Shown here in pieces: positions 17,165 through 25,816 of a stretch of DNA of 64,000 nucleotides. The first letter of the stretch is position 1. Every line of letters starts with the position of its first letter. The stretch comes from an uncultured Dysosmobacter sp. (lineage in GTDB: Bacteria; Bacillota; Clostridia; Oscillospirales; Oscillospiraceae), in NCBI GenBank assembly GCA_934563745.1, contig CAKTHE010000002.1:62001-126000 (forward strand), written 5' to 3'. The notes under the pieces were generated by a model. The model was not told the DNA's origin. It did no database searches and was given only the letters and a program-made list of their open reading frames with translations. The position numbers and the translations under genes were made by a program.

Positions 17165-18016
17165 ATGGTTGATCTGTACGAATTGAAGCAGCTGACGGCG
17201 TTTGCAGATCTGGGCACGCTCAGCCGCGTTGCGGAGGCGTTTCATATCTCCACCCCTTCGGTCACGCGTTCCATGCAGCAGCTGGAGCGGTATTTCGGTG
17301 TGCCCCTGTTCCGGCGGGGGAAAAACAGAATCGAGCTGAATGAAACGGGGCGCCTGGCGGTGGAGTGTGCCCGCAAGCTGCTGCAGGAAGCGGAGCAGGC
17401 GGTAGAGCAGGTCCGCGCCTTTGACCAGCGCCAGCGCACGCTTGTGGTCAAGTCCTGCGCCCCTGCGCCGCTTTGGGAGCTGCTGCGCAGGCTGAACGCG
17501 GAACACCCGGAAAAGATGGTGGCTTCGGCTGTCTGCCAGAATGAAGAGGTTCTGGCCGGCTGGGCGGATGGCTCCTGCGATTTTGCCGTGGTGCCCTTTC
17601 CCATGGAAGGGGCGCGGCCGTTTATGCAGGAGCGTCTGTTTGTCTGTGTTCCGCGCACCCATGAGCTGGCAGGGCGCGGGTCCCTGCGGTTTGAGGATAT
17701 CAATGGCTTTAACTTCCTGCTGCGCTCGGAGCTGGGGTTTTGGGACACGCTTTGCCGGGAAAAGATGCCGGCATCCAAGTTTCTGGTGCAGACCGATGCC
17801 GCCGTTTTCAACGAGTTGGTCCGGGCCTCGTCACTGCCATGCTTTACGACGGATTATGGCCAGCTGCAGCATACGGTTACGACGCCGGACCGGGTGAATA
17901 TTCCGCTGACGGATGCCGAGGCGCAGGTGACCTTTTATCTTGCGGTCCGCGGCGGCCGGGGACTCCAGAAGGCGGGAACCCGTTGGGAGGACGCGGAAGG
18001 TCCGGGCAAATTTTGA
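17165..18016 (+). CDS. LysR family transcriptional regulator
   Basis: A 283-residue LysR protein. The N-terminal winged HTH reads L-K-Q-L-T-A-F-A-D-L-G-T-L-S-R-V-A-E then H-I-S-T-P-S-V-T-R-S-M-Q-Q-L-E, followed by V-P-L-F-R-R-G. The effector domain runs from about residue 90. ATG 17165 has a TAGGAGG site; an ATG 21 bases earlier lies on top of that site. It is divergent from the aldo/keto reductase gene, the likely target. Confidence 0.92.
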   Translation: MVDLYELKQLTAFADLGTLSRVAEAFHISTPSVTRSMQQLERYFGVPLFRRGKNRIELNETGRLAVECARKLLQEAEQAVEQVRAFDQRQRTLVVKSCAPAPLWELLRRLNAEHPEKMVASAVCQNEEVLAGWADGSCDFAVVPFPMEGARPFMQERLFVCVPRTHELAGRGSLRFEDINGFNFLLRSELGFWDTLCREKMPASKFLVQTDAAVFNELVRASSLPCFTTDYGQLQHTVTTPDRVNIPLTDAEAQVTFYLAVRGGRGLQKAGTRWEDAEGPGKF

Positions 18017-18035
18017 TAGGGCGAAGGAGAAATAA

Positions 18036-18077
18036 TAAGGATCCCCGCCGGATTTCAATCCGGCGGGGGTCCTTACT
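18036..18077. terminator. Bidirectional terminator between lysR and the AraC-type gene
   Basis: A 16-base stem with one G-T pair (18036-18051 with 18060-18075) lies between two convergent genes, with A-rich left and T-rich right flanks. Confidence 0.82.
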
Positions 18078-18100
18078 TTGCGGCGGGGCCCGGCTGACGC

Positions 18101-20287
18101 TCAGGGGCGGAGCGGATCGGGACCGGCCGCGCTGTGGCTTTGCCGGTATTCACCCGGTGTGCAGCCGCACTCCCGCTTGAATACGCGCATGAAATTCTGA
18201 ACGGATAAGAAGCCGACCTGCTCGCCGATTTCCCGGATCTTCTGATCGGACTCAAGAAGAAGCGTTTTGGCGTGCTCGATGCGGATGTGGTTGAGGGATT
18301 GCCCGAAGCCCTTTTGATAAGCACTGTTGAAAAGCTTGCTGAGGTAAGAGGGGGTGATGCCGATGTGATCCGCCACCGAGCGCAGCGAAAGATCCGGCTG
18401 GGCATAGTGCTGATTCAAATAGGCCATGGCGTCGGTCAGATAACGGTTGCGCCGGCGCTCCTGCAGATCATAGAGTCCGGCCAGCACGGCCTGCGCGTGC
18501 TGCTCTGCCCGGTCAAGGGGATCGGTCCCGGGACCCGGCTCCGGCAGCGGTGGGACCTCTGCATGCATGGAGCGGGCCAGCTCGTCCACGGAACGGATCA
18601 GCTGCGTGGCCAGCTGCGCCTGTTCTTCCGGGCTGCCGCCGTATTCCCGAAGCCGCCTGCACAAATACGCAAGCATCCGCTCTCCGGTCGGCGGCGTTTG
18701 CTCGGGCAGCTTGCGAAGCAGTTCCGGAATGGAAGCGGCCAGATCCGCGCCCCGGATCCCGGCAGAGCCGGTTTGGAAGGCTGCGGTATAGGCGGCTTCA
18801 TATGCGCCCTGCATTCCGGAAAGTCCCCGGAAAAAACCGGAGCAGCCGATTTGTACATGGGGAATGGGCTTCAGATAGACGCTGAGAATCCGAGTCAGCT
18901 CCGTCAGGGTCTCTTCACCGGCGTCGGCGGGCCGCGGAAACTGGGCCAGGACGACCAGAGTCTGCAGATATTCAAAGGAGACGAGATGGGCCTGGGGGAT
19001 CAAAAGCTTTTCAAGCTTGGCAAGGCATGGCTTCAGATCTTCCGCCGTCAGGACACCGGCGGCGCAGTCGGCGGCGACGAACAAAGCGGACAACCCCTGG
19101 GGGTCCAGTTCACTTTTGATACCAAGAAGCGTCAGACGCAGCGTTTCTTCCGTCAGGGGCGTTCCGTCGATCAGATCCGTCAGCAGCCGCCGCTGGATGT
19201 CCGGCGCCGCCAGAGAGACCATATTCTGAAAATAGGCCGTTTCACCCTGCATGGAGGTGATGATGCGGCTGAGGGCGTCCCACTCGTTTTGCCCGGAAGA
19301 AAGATCATTTGTCCCGTCGGCCGGCGCGATGCGCAGAAGGCGCCGCAGCGGCTGATAAAAACGCATGCTGACGAACAGCGCGATCAAAAGCACAATCAGA
19401 AGAATACCGATCAAAGACCAGAGCAGCTCTGTCTGGCCGGAGAATCCCAGTACGGCGGCCGGAGTCTCATAGGGATAGAAGAAGGTCAGGCCGCTGCTCT
19501 GTGAGGTCCAGACCAGCCAGGTGTTCCGTCCGTTTTTCCCGAGCTGAAGCCCGGGCGAAAGCGTCTGCAGCTTGGAAGGGAGTTGAGAAAAGGCATCGTC
19601 CTCCGTTTCCCGGAACAGGACGGAACCGGCGGCGGAGAGGATGGTCAGGCCCTGCATCTGCCCGCAGAGATCCTGGCACAGGGCCTGGACATCCAGACCG
19701 ACCAGCAGAAGGCCCAAGGGACCCTGAAGACTGGGAAGAAGCGGGAGACGCAGATAGACCGTGCCTCCGTCGGAAACAAGCTCCGCGCTCCGGTTGGGAA
19801 GGCCGGCGGCTTCCTGATTGAAAAAAAGCTCGGATTTCGGAAACTGAGCCAGCGCCGTGATCCCGTCATAGGGCGTGTAGACCGTGCCGTCATAGGTTGT
19901 CAGAAAGGCGACGGAGACGATGTAAGGGCTACGGTCCAAAAAGCTTTTGAGCTGGGTGATGCTTTGCAGATTTCGTTGACTCTGGGAGGAGCCGGGAAGC
20001 ACCGCGGTGTTTACGATCACAGGGGAGGCCGCGAGATTTTCCATGTCATCCAACAGAGTATCCAATGTTATGTCGACCAGCGATGCCGCCTTCTGGAGCA
20101 CATGGCTGTGGCTTTCCTGATTGCTTTTCTGCAGATCCCGGAAGGCCATCTGATCCATCAGAAGGACAAACAAGACGGCCACGCAGAGCAGCGCGCATAA
20201 AACGGAGACAAAGGTCTGGCGGAATACGCTGCGATGGGCGCAGTCTTTGGTATCGTTCCAATATCGAAAAAGCCGGCACGACCGCAT
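18101..20287 (-). CDS. Membrane-bound AraC family sensor-regulator
   Basis: A 728-residue one-component regulator. A membrane helix near residues 22-43 (F-V-S-V-L-C-A-L-L-C-V-A-V-L-F-V-L-L) and a second near 300 (L-I-G-I-L-L-I-V-L-L-I-A-L-F-V) flank an extracellular sensor domain of about 250 residues. The C-terminal 100 residues are an AraC double HTH (L-S-L-R-S-V-A-D-H-I-G-I-T-P-S-Y-L-S-K-L-F then I-G-E-Q-V-G-F-L-S-V-Q-N-F-M-R-V-F). ATG 20287 has an AAAGGAGGGG site. It is divergent from the peptidase/TRAP genes, which it probably regulates in response to an external solute. Confidence 0.9.
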   Translation of the reverse strand: MRSCRLFRYWNDTKDCAHRSVFRQTFVSVLCALLCVAVLFVLLMDQMAFRDLQKSNQESHSHVLQKAASLVDITLDTLLDDMENLAASPVIVNTAVLPGSSQSQRNLQSITQLKSFLDRSPYIVSVAFLTTYDGTVYTPYDGITALAQFPKSELFFNQEAAGLPNRSAELVSDGGTVYLRLPLLPSLQGPLGLLLVGLDVQALCQDLCGQMQGLTILSAAGSVLFRETEDDAFSQLPSKLQTLSPGLQLGKNGRNTWLVWTSQSSGLTFFYPYETPAAVLGFSGQTELLWSLIGILLIVLLIALFVSMRFYQPLRRLLRIAPADGTNDLSSGQNEWDALSRIITSMQGETAYFQNMVSLAAPDIQRRLLTDLIDGTPLTEETLRLTLLGIKSELDPQGLSALFVAADCAAGVLTAEDLKPCLAKLEKLLIPQAHLVSFEYLQTLVVLAQFPRPADAGEETLTELTRILSVYLKPIPHVQIGCSGFFRGLSGMQGAYEAAYTAAFQTGSAGIRGADLAASIPELLRKLPEQTPPTGERMLAYLCRRLREYGGSPEEQAQLATQLIRSVDELARSMHAEVPPLPEPGPGTDPLDRAEQHAQAVLAGLYDLQERRRNRYLTDAMAYLNQHYAQPDLSLRSVADHIGITPSYLSKLFNSAYQKGFGQSLNHIRIEHAKTLLLESDQKIREIGEQVGFLSVQNFMRVFKRECGCTPGEYRQSHSAAGPDPLRP

Positions 20288-20528
20288 CCTGGACCCCTCC
20301 TTTCCGGCAAGGCTGAGGAGAACCCTCGGGTGTATTATACACAAAACCGGCGAAAAAGGGATGATCATTTGATGAAATGGTGAACAATCCGCGCTCGGAG
20401 AGCCCCTCGCAAAGAACTCAGATGTTCATCACTGCACGGATGCGCCATTTACAATGCGCTCCGGGGTCCGCTAGGATAAGGACACCGGCCCGGGCGGCCG
20501 GAATGAATGAAAAAAGGAGTGTTTGTCA
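20288..20528. promoter_or_regulatory. Divergent regulatory region with a TGATGAA/TTCATCA repeat
   Basis: This 241-base spacer separates the sensor-regulator from its likely target operon. A 7-base inverted repeat (TGATGAA at about 20370, TTCATCA at about 20425) is a candidate AraC-type site. TACAAT at 20450-20455 could be the -10 for the peptidase gene; the -35 is weak. Confidence 0.45.
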
Positions 20529-21752
20529 ATGGCGCTGCAGCTGTGTGACCTAATTCCCGGCGTGATGAACTGCATTCACAATGTGTGCGGGATCCACCCG
20601 GGTGAACAGGTCCTGTTACTCTCCGACACGACGGTCGATCCGGATGTGGTGGAGGCCTATCGGGTGGGATACACCTCGGTGGGCGGAAAGGTGAGTGTGC
20701 TGACGATCCCCTGCGACGGAGCCGGGGCGACCCCCCATCAGATTACGGAGAAGGTGCTGACAGGGCTGTTCAGCCCCATTATGATGGCGGCGATTCAGAA
20801 GGCGGACCTGGCGATCAACCTGACCGGCTATACGGACCTGCACGGTGTGTTCGGACGCGGGCATTCCTTCTATAAGGGAATGACGCCGGCGGATTTCTTC
20901 CAGAAGTACGGGACCCGTATGCTTGGTATTACGTTAACCAATAAGGAGAGCCTGGCCAGTGATCACGCCAACTATCCGCAGGCGCTTCTGAATTACCTGG
21001 GCTGCAGGGCCCATGAGCAGATTTCCGGACTGATGGGGGATGACCCGGATCACACGGTGTTCCACGTTACGGATCCCCAGGGGACGGATCTTCGCTTTGT
21101 GGGCGGGAAGCTCTGCACCCATGGGACCGTGGAAAACGACCTCTTTGCCCCCTACACGACCTTCGGATTCTGCCAGGTCGGCATTCTGCCCCAGGAGCCG
21201 GTTCCCAATGCCGAGGGCGTGGTGGTCAGCACGTCTATCCATCCGGGCCCCGTCCCCGAAGTGAAGGCCTATTTTGAAGGCGGCCGGGTGGTTCGCCTGG
21301 AGGGCGGCGGTGAGATCGGGCCCATCTGGCAGCGGGACTGGGAGAAGAACCGGAACTGTGATTCCACGGGCCGTATCTATGGCTTTGGCGTCCCCAAGGG
21401 CCCGGGCAACAATTGGTTTGAAGAGTTTATGTGGGGCGTCCATCCGCGCTCCTTCCGGGTGGGGATGCCGTATCGCTATCAGGGCTCCGATGCGTTCAAA
21501 TCCTGGTGCGGCGGGATCTGGCGCTCCGGAACCATTCACTTCGGCATCGGCGGCGGCAAGGATGAAAGCTTCCGTCACCGGGATCTGGAGATCTTCTATC
21601 CCACGCTGCGTGTCAACGGGACGGAGATCATCCGTGACGGGCGTCTTCTGCTGCTGGACGATCCGGAGGTCCGGGCGGAGGCCGCCAAATACGGCGATCC
21701 GGATGAGCTGCTGACGGAGCGCTGGTTCCCCTATTCCCCCCTGGCTGAATAA
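20529..21752 (+). CDS. M29 aminopeptidase/NicX-like metal-dependent hydrolase
   Basis: A 407-residue protein resembling the thermophilic M29 aminopeptidases (AmpS/AmpT), whose fold also includes the NicX dihydroxypyridine dioxygenase. The C-terminal third has conserved-looking metal-ligand motifs (S-I-H-P-G-P, T-I-H-F-G-I-G-G-G and H-R-D). The N-terminal part has a Rossmann-like region. ATG 20529 is preceded by AAGGAG at 9 bases; TTG 20523 is the alternative. Its operon partners are a TRAP transporter, so the likely job is processing the imported carboxylate-bearing substrate, perhaps an N-acyl or aromatic compound. The substrate is unknown. Confidence 0.68.
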   Translation: MALQLCDLIPGVMNCIHNVCGIHPGEQVLLLSDTTVDPDVVEAYRVGYTSVGGKVSVLTIPCDGAGATPHQITEKVLTGLFSPIMMAAIQKADLAINLTGYTDLHGVFGRGHSFYKGMTPADFFQKYGTRMLGITLTNKESLASDHANYPQALLNYLGCRAHEQISGLMGDDPDHTVFHVTDPQGTDLRFVGGKLCTHGTVENDLFAPYTTFGFCQVGILPQEPVPNAEGVVVSTSIHPGPVPEVKAYFEGGRVVRLEGGGEIGPIWQRDWEKNRNCDSTGRIYGFGVPKGPGNNWFEEFMWGVHPRSFRVGMPYRYQGSDAFKSWCGGIWRSGTIHFGIGGGKDESFRHRDLEIFYPTLRVNGTEIIRDGRLLLLDDPEVRAEAAKYGDPDELLTERWFPYSPLAE

Positions 21753-21779
21753 CAAAATTTTAGACGAGGAGAGTATGAA

Positions 21780-22823
21780 ATGAACAAGAGAATGACCGTA
21801 GCGGCACTGGCCGCAGCGCTGATGATGGTTCTGAGTGCCTGTGGAGGCGGCGGTACCCCCGCTTCTTCGGCGGCGGGAAGCGAAGCGGCGGAGAGCAAGC
21901 CTGTCACCTTGAAGCTGGCCAGTCAGGACACGGCGGAGTCACTTTCCGGCGAACTGCTGACGGCGTTTAAGGAGCAGGTGGAGGAGCAGTCCGGCGGGAC
22001 CATCACCGTGGACCTGCACTTTTCCGGCACCCTGGGCAGCCTGAACGATATGATCGAGGGCATTTCCATGGGGACTATCGATATGGCGACGGCTGGTATG
22101 GGCGCATTCCAAAGCTACTGCGACAATATGATGATTTTTGACAACTATCTGATTCCCGGACCCGACGAATTCCAGACGATGTGGAACAGCGACGTGGGGC
22201 AGCAGGTCCTGGCGCAGCTGCGGGATGAAAGCGGCATCTATGCCATCGGCTATAATCTGGCCGGCGTGGGTCATGTGGAATACTGGACCAACAAGGACTA
22301 TCCCTCGCTGGACAGCCTGAAGAACGTGAATCTGCGCACCAACGGCACCAAGACGGTGAATCTGGCCTGTGAGGCCATTGGCGCTGTGGGTGTCGGCGTC
22401 TCCAACTCGGAGCAGTACAACGCGTTCCAGACCGGCATGGTGGATGCCATGAGCCTGGATGCCTCCAACATGGTGGACATGGGCTTCCTGCAGGACGGCA
22501 TGTACGAGCTGGATATTATTGAGAACTATCTGGCCTCCGGCCTGGTTATTTCGGAGTCGACCTGGGAGAAGCTGTCTGCCGAGCAGCAGGCAGTGCTGCT
22601 TGCGTGCGCAAAGACCTATTCCGATGACAGCGCCGTGGAGTATCAGGACAAACTGGCCAACACCCAGGAGGCACTTGCCCAGCTGCATATCAAGCCCTGC
22701 AGCCTTTCGGAAGCGGATCTTGCCGAAATCAACGAGAGGGTGAGCAGCGCCCTGAAGACCTATTACGCGGAGCACTGCGACGCCGATGTACTGGAGCAGG
22801 CTCTGGGCGTGCTGGGAAAGTAA
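21780..22823 (+). CDS. TRAP transporter substrate-binding lipoprotein (DctP family)
   Basis: A 347-residue lipoprotein with a lipobox L-S-A-C and a Gly/Ser/Ala linker. The DctP fold follows (L-K-L-A-S-Q-D-T-A near the start, S-L-K-N-V-N-L-R-T-N-G-T for the carboxylate-contacting arginine region). It captures the substrate outside the membrane and delivers it to the DctQM permease encoded next. TRAP substrates are usually organic acids. It follows the peptidase gene by 27 bases. Confidence 0.93.
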   Translation: MNKRMTVAALAAALMMVLSACGGGGTPASSAAGSEAAESKPVTLKLASQDTAESLSGELLTAFKEQVEEQSGGTITVDLHFSGTLGSLNDMIEGISMGTIDMATAGMGAFQSYCDNMMIFDNYLIPGPDEFQTMWNSDVGQQVLAQLRDESGIYAIGYNLAGVGHVEYWTNKDYPSLDSLKNVNLRTNGTKTVNLACEAIGAVGVGVSNSEQYNAFQTGMVDAMSLDASNMVDMGFLQDGMYELDIIENYLASGLVISESTWEKLSAEQQAVLLACAKTYSDDSAVEYQDKLANTQEALAQLHIKPCSLSEADLAEINERVSSALKTYYAEHCDADVLEQALGVLGK

Positions 22824-22856
22824 CGGCGGCTGTTGTTTGAGGACGATCGATCAACT

Positions 22857-23351
22857 ATGAAAAAATTCTTTTCCATTCTGGATCAGCTCCTGGAGTGGGC
22901 ATCCTTTCTGGCTATTGCCGGATTTACGCTGCTGATTTTCCTGCAGATCATCTGCCGCTATGCGCTGCACGCGCCGCTGCACTGGCAGGAGGAGGTCTGC
23001 CAATACCTTTTCTACATGGTGGTGCTTTTTGGCTCGATCCGGGCCATCGGGGCCGGTGCGCATATTTCGGTGGACTTTGTGTCTCAGCGCCTGTCCCCGC
23101 GGGGCCGCACGCTGCTGAAAATCATCGTGTCCGCTTTGATGCTGGTGTGCTGCCTGTACATTACATACAGCGGCTATCTCTATTGCTCCAGTGTCGGCAA
23201 CCGCCGCTCCAGCGAGCTTCGGATCCTGATGAAATACATCTACGCGCTGTTTCCTGCGGCCGGAGCGCTGATGAGCGTATGCTCCCTGCGGGAAGTGGTC
23301 CGGGCTGTCCGGCAATATCGGGGGAAGGAAGGTGATGCGGGATGCTGCTGA
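22857..23351 (+). CDS. TRAP transporter small permease (DctQ)
   Basis: A 164-residue protein with four membrane helices and the DctQ pattern L-Q-I-I-C-R-Y then W-Q-E-E-V-C-Q-Y-L-F-Y-M-V-V-L-F-G-S. It forms the integral membrane complex with DctM. ATG 22857 is chosen over TTG 22833 because the family starts directly before the first helix; the ribosome site (TGAGGA) is weak. It overlaps dctM by 10 bases. Confidence 0.9.
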   Translation: MKKFFSILDQLLEWASFLAIAGFTLLIFLQIICRYALHAPLHWQEEVCQYLFYMVVLFGSIRAIGAGAHISVDFVSQRLSPRGRTLLKIIVSALMLVCCLYITYSGYLYCSSVGNRRSSELRILMKYIYALFPAAGALMSVCSLREVVRAVRQYRGKEGDAGCC

Positions 23352-24613
23352 CGCTTACCCTGGTGATCTTCTTCGGACTGATGTTCCTCAGCGTGCCGAT
23401 GGCCTTTTCCGTCTGCCTGAGCTGTATGGCCTATATCCTCTTCAGCGATATCTCCGGCATTGTTCTGACGCAGCAGATGTTTGTTACGCTTAATTCCTTT
23501 TCTCTGCTGGCGGTGCCGCTGTTTATCCTGGCCGGCGACCTGATGAATACCGGCGGCCTGACAAAGCGAATTTTGAACCTGTCCCAGGCGTTTGTGGGGC
23601 ATTTCCGCGGCAGTCTGGCGCAGGTGTGCGTGGCGGCCTGCGGTATGTTCGGTGCAATGTCCGGCTCGGCGGTGGCGGCATGCTCCTGCATGGGCTCTAC
23701 TCTGATTCCGGCCATGAAGGAAGAGGGCTACGACGACGGGTACGCCTGCTCCGTGACGGCGGCATCGGCCCTGCTGGGACCGATGATCCCACCCTCCATT
23801 GCGGCGGTGATCTACGGCACGGTGACCGGGGTTTCCATCCCGCAGCTTTTGATGGCCTGCCTGGCCCCGGCTATTTGCATGATCATCGGCTTTGGTGTGA
23901 TCAACTTCTTCACTGCGAAAAAGCGGAATTACCCCAAGCACGAGCGGGAATCGTTCAAGACCCGCTGGAAGGCGCTGTGCTATGCACTGCCGGCACTGGT
24001 GGCGCCGCTGATCATCATCGGCGGAATTTTCTCCGGCATCTTCAACGCCACGGAGGCCGGCGCGGTGGCTTCGGTGTATGCACTGATATTCGGTCTGGTG
24101 ACCCGGGAGCTGAAGCTGGAGGATCTGAGGCATGCCATGGCCACCACGGCCACCGTGACGGCGACGGTGCTGCTGATCAACTCGGCAGCCGGTGCGTTTT
24201 CCTGGATCCTGACCCGTGAGAATATTCCGCAGAATCTTACCAGCGCGATGCTGGGCCTGTGCGGCTCCAAGCTTGTGTTTTTGCTGGTGGTGGTGATCTT
24301 CCTGGTGATCCTGGGCTGCTTTTTGTCGGATACGGCGATTACCCCCATGTGCGCCCCGCTGCTGCATCCGATTGCGGTGCGCTTCGGGATCGACGGGATC
24401 GCCTTCGGCTGCTTGTGGATGGTGCTGATCTCCATCGGCGCGCTGACGCCGCCGGTCGGGACAATGCTGTTCGTATCCTCGAAAGTGGGGCAGACGCCCT
24501 TCAGCCGGGTGGTTCGCAATATCTGGCCCTTTATTGTGGTGATGCTTGCGACGGCAGCCGTGGTGTGCCTGTTCCCGCAGTTTCCGCTTTTCTTCGCCCA
24601 GCGGGTCCGCTGA
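23342..24613 (+). CDS. TRAP transporter large permease (DctM)
   Basis: A 423-residue membrane protein with about 12 helices and the DctM hallmarks (A-V-P-L-F-I-L-A-G-D-L-M-N, G-S-A-V-A-A-C-S, I-P-P-S-I-A). It is the sodium-driven transport subunit. A GGAAGGTG site precedes the ATG, within the end of dctQ. No terminator is obvious after it; the following binding-protein gene has its own promoter. Confidence 0.95.
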   Translation: MLLTLTLVIFFGLMFLSVPMAFSVCLSCMAYILFSDISGIVLTQQMFVTLNSFSLLAVPLFILAGDLMNTGGLTKRILNLSQAFVGHFRGSLAQVCVAACGMFGAMSGSAVAACSCMGSTLIPAMKEEGYDDGYACSVTAASALLGPMIPPSIAAVIYGTVTGVSIPQLLMACLAPAICMIIGFGVINFFTAKKRNYPKHERESFKTRWKALCYALPALVAPLIIIGGIFSGIFNATEAGAVASVYALIFGLVTRELKLEDLRHAMATTATVTATVLLINSAAGAFSWILTRENIPQNLTSAMLGLCGSKLVFLLVVVIFLVILGCFLSDTAITPMCAPLLHPIAVRFGIDGIAFGCLWMVLISIGALTPPVGTMLFVSSKVGQTPFSRVVRNIWPFIVVMLATAAVVCLFPQFPLFFAQRVR

Positions 24614-24624
24614 GGACCGGGCGG

Positions 24625-24654
24625 TTGACAGAAGCTCCCCCGCTATTGTAGGAT
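24625..24654 (+). promoter_or_regulatory. Promoter for the second DctP gene
   Basis: A perfect TTGACA (24625-24630) and TAGGAT (24649-24654) are 18 bases apart, 28 bases before the ATG. Confidence 0.75.
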
Positions 24655-24682
24655 AAACGTACAAACGATAAGGGGCGTTTTT

Positions 24683-25732
24683 ATGGACAGGCGTCGTGTG
24701 ATGGCAGCGCTTCTGGCCGGAATGATCGGCCTGAGCGGCTGTGCGGCGGAGGAAGAGCCGGCGGTTTTGCCGCCGGTCTCTTCCGAGCCGGAGCAAATAC
24801 AGCCCATCGTACTGAAGGTGGGCAGTCAAAGCGCAGAGGGTTCCAGCGAGATCCAGGTGATCCGGCGCTTTGAGCAGCTGGTGGAAGAGGCTTCCGGCGG
24901 GACGCTGGATATTCAGGTTTATACGGATTCCGGGCTGGGCGCCGTGAGCGACCTGATCGAGGGGATGTCCGTCGGGACCATTGAAATGGCGACGGTGTGC
25001 CTGAATTCGTACAGCGCCTTATGCAGCGACTTTGCCATGTACGACATGTGGTCGTTTAAAGAGCCGGAGGAGTTTGTCCGCCTGTATGAAAGTCAGGTCG
25101 GACGGGATCTGAACCGGGAGCTTACGGAGGAGGCGGGGATCCGGATCCTCTCTTATAATCTCTGCGGAACGGGGCGGCTGTATTTCTGGGGCAACGAACT
25201 GCTGGAGACGATGGACGGATACCGGGGTCTGAAGATCCGGACCAACAGCTCCTCCGCCTGTGCGGCGGCCATTTCGGCGCTGCACGCCCTGCCGGTCTCC
25301 GTACCGTGGACGGATATGGCGGCTGCCTTGCGGACCGAGGTGATCAATGTAGCCAGCGGCGATGTGGAGAATATGCTGGCCTCTGGCTTTTGCGATCAGG
25401 TTGCGTACCGGTACGACACGCCGCCCAACTTTATGGGCTCCAGCCTGTGTATTTCGGAAAAGGTATTTGAACTGCTCGACGCGCAGCAGCAGGAATGGAT
25501 CCAGTCGGCTGCGGTCCAGGCCTGTCAGGAATACGGAAGCGCGTTGTTTTCCAAGCGGGCCGCAGAAAACGAAGCGCTGGTTGGGGAGCGGGTGACCACG
25601 CTCTTCCTCCCGGAGGAGGAAAAGGCAGAGATGAGTCGAAGAATCGATGCATCCTTACAGACGTATTTGGCGTCCGTCGTATCTCCGGAGCTGCTGGAAG
25701 AAACGCAGCGTGTTCTGTGCGGAACGGAATAA
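24683..25732 (+). CDS. Second TRAP substrate-binding lipoprotein (orphan DctP)
   Basis: A 349-residue lipoprotein (lipobox L-S-G-C) of the DctP fold, diverged from the one 3 kb upstream. The two share a T-L-K/V-L-K-V-G/A-S-Q opening and an arginine in L-K-I-R-T-N-S. It has no permease genes of its own and its own strong promoter, which separates its expression from the transporter. It may supply a second substrate to the same DctQM, or act as an extracellular sensor feeding the nearby AraC-type regulator. Both are inference. Confidence 0.87.
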   Translation: MDRRRVMAALLAGMIGLSGCAAEEEPAVLPPVSSEPEQIQPIVLKVGSQSAEGSSEIQVIRRFEQLVEEASGGTLDIQVYTDSGLGAVSDLIEGMSVGTIEMATVCLNSYSALCSDFAMYDMWSFKEPEEFVRLYESQVGRDLNRELTEEAGIRILSYNLCGTGRLYFWGNELLETMDGYRGLKIRTNSSSACAAAISALHALPVSVPWTDMAAALRTEVINVASGDVENMLASGFCDQVAYRYDTPPNFMGSSLCISEKVFELLDAQQQEWIQSAAVQACQEYGSALFSKRAAENEALVGERVTTLFLPEEEKAEMSRRIDASLQTYLASVVSPELLEETQRVLCGTE

Positions 25733-25743
25733 GCCCCCGCCGC

Positions 25744-25797
25744 ACATAAGATAAAAAGACGGCTGTCCGACAGGACAGCCGTCTTTTTATCTTATGT
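25744..25797. terminator. Bidirectional terminator with perfect 25-base arms
   Basis: The left arm (25744-25768) and right arm (25773-25797) are perfect inverted copies around a GACA loop, with T runs in both readings. It separates the TRAP locus from the convergent NlpC/P60 gene. Confidence 0.92.
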
Positions 25798-25816
25798 AGG
25801 ATCTGCGGACCGGCGC

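Noticed and set aside
25744..25797. Long perfect palindrome as a possible mobile-element end or cruciform site
   Set aside because: It lies between two convergent genes with T runs on both sides, so a bidirectional terminator explains it fully.
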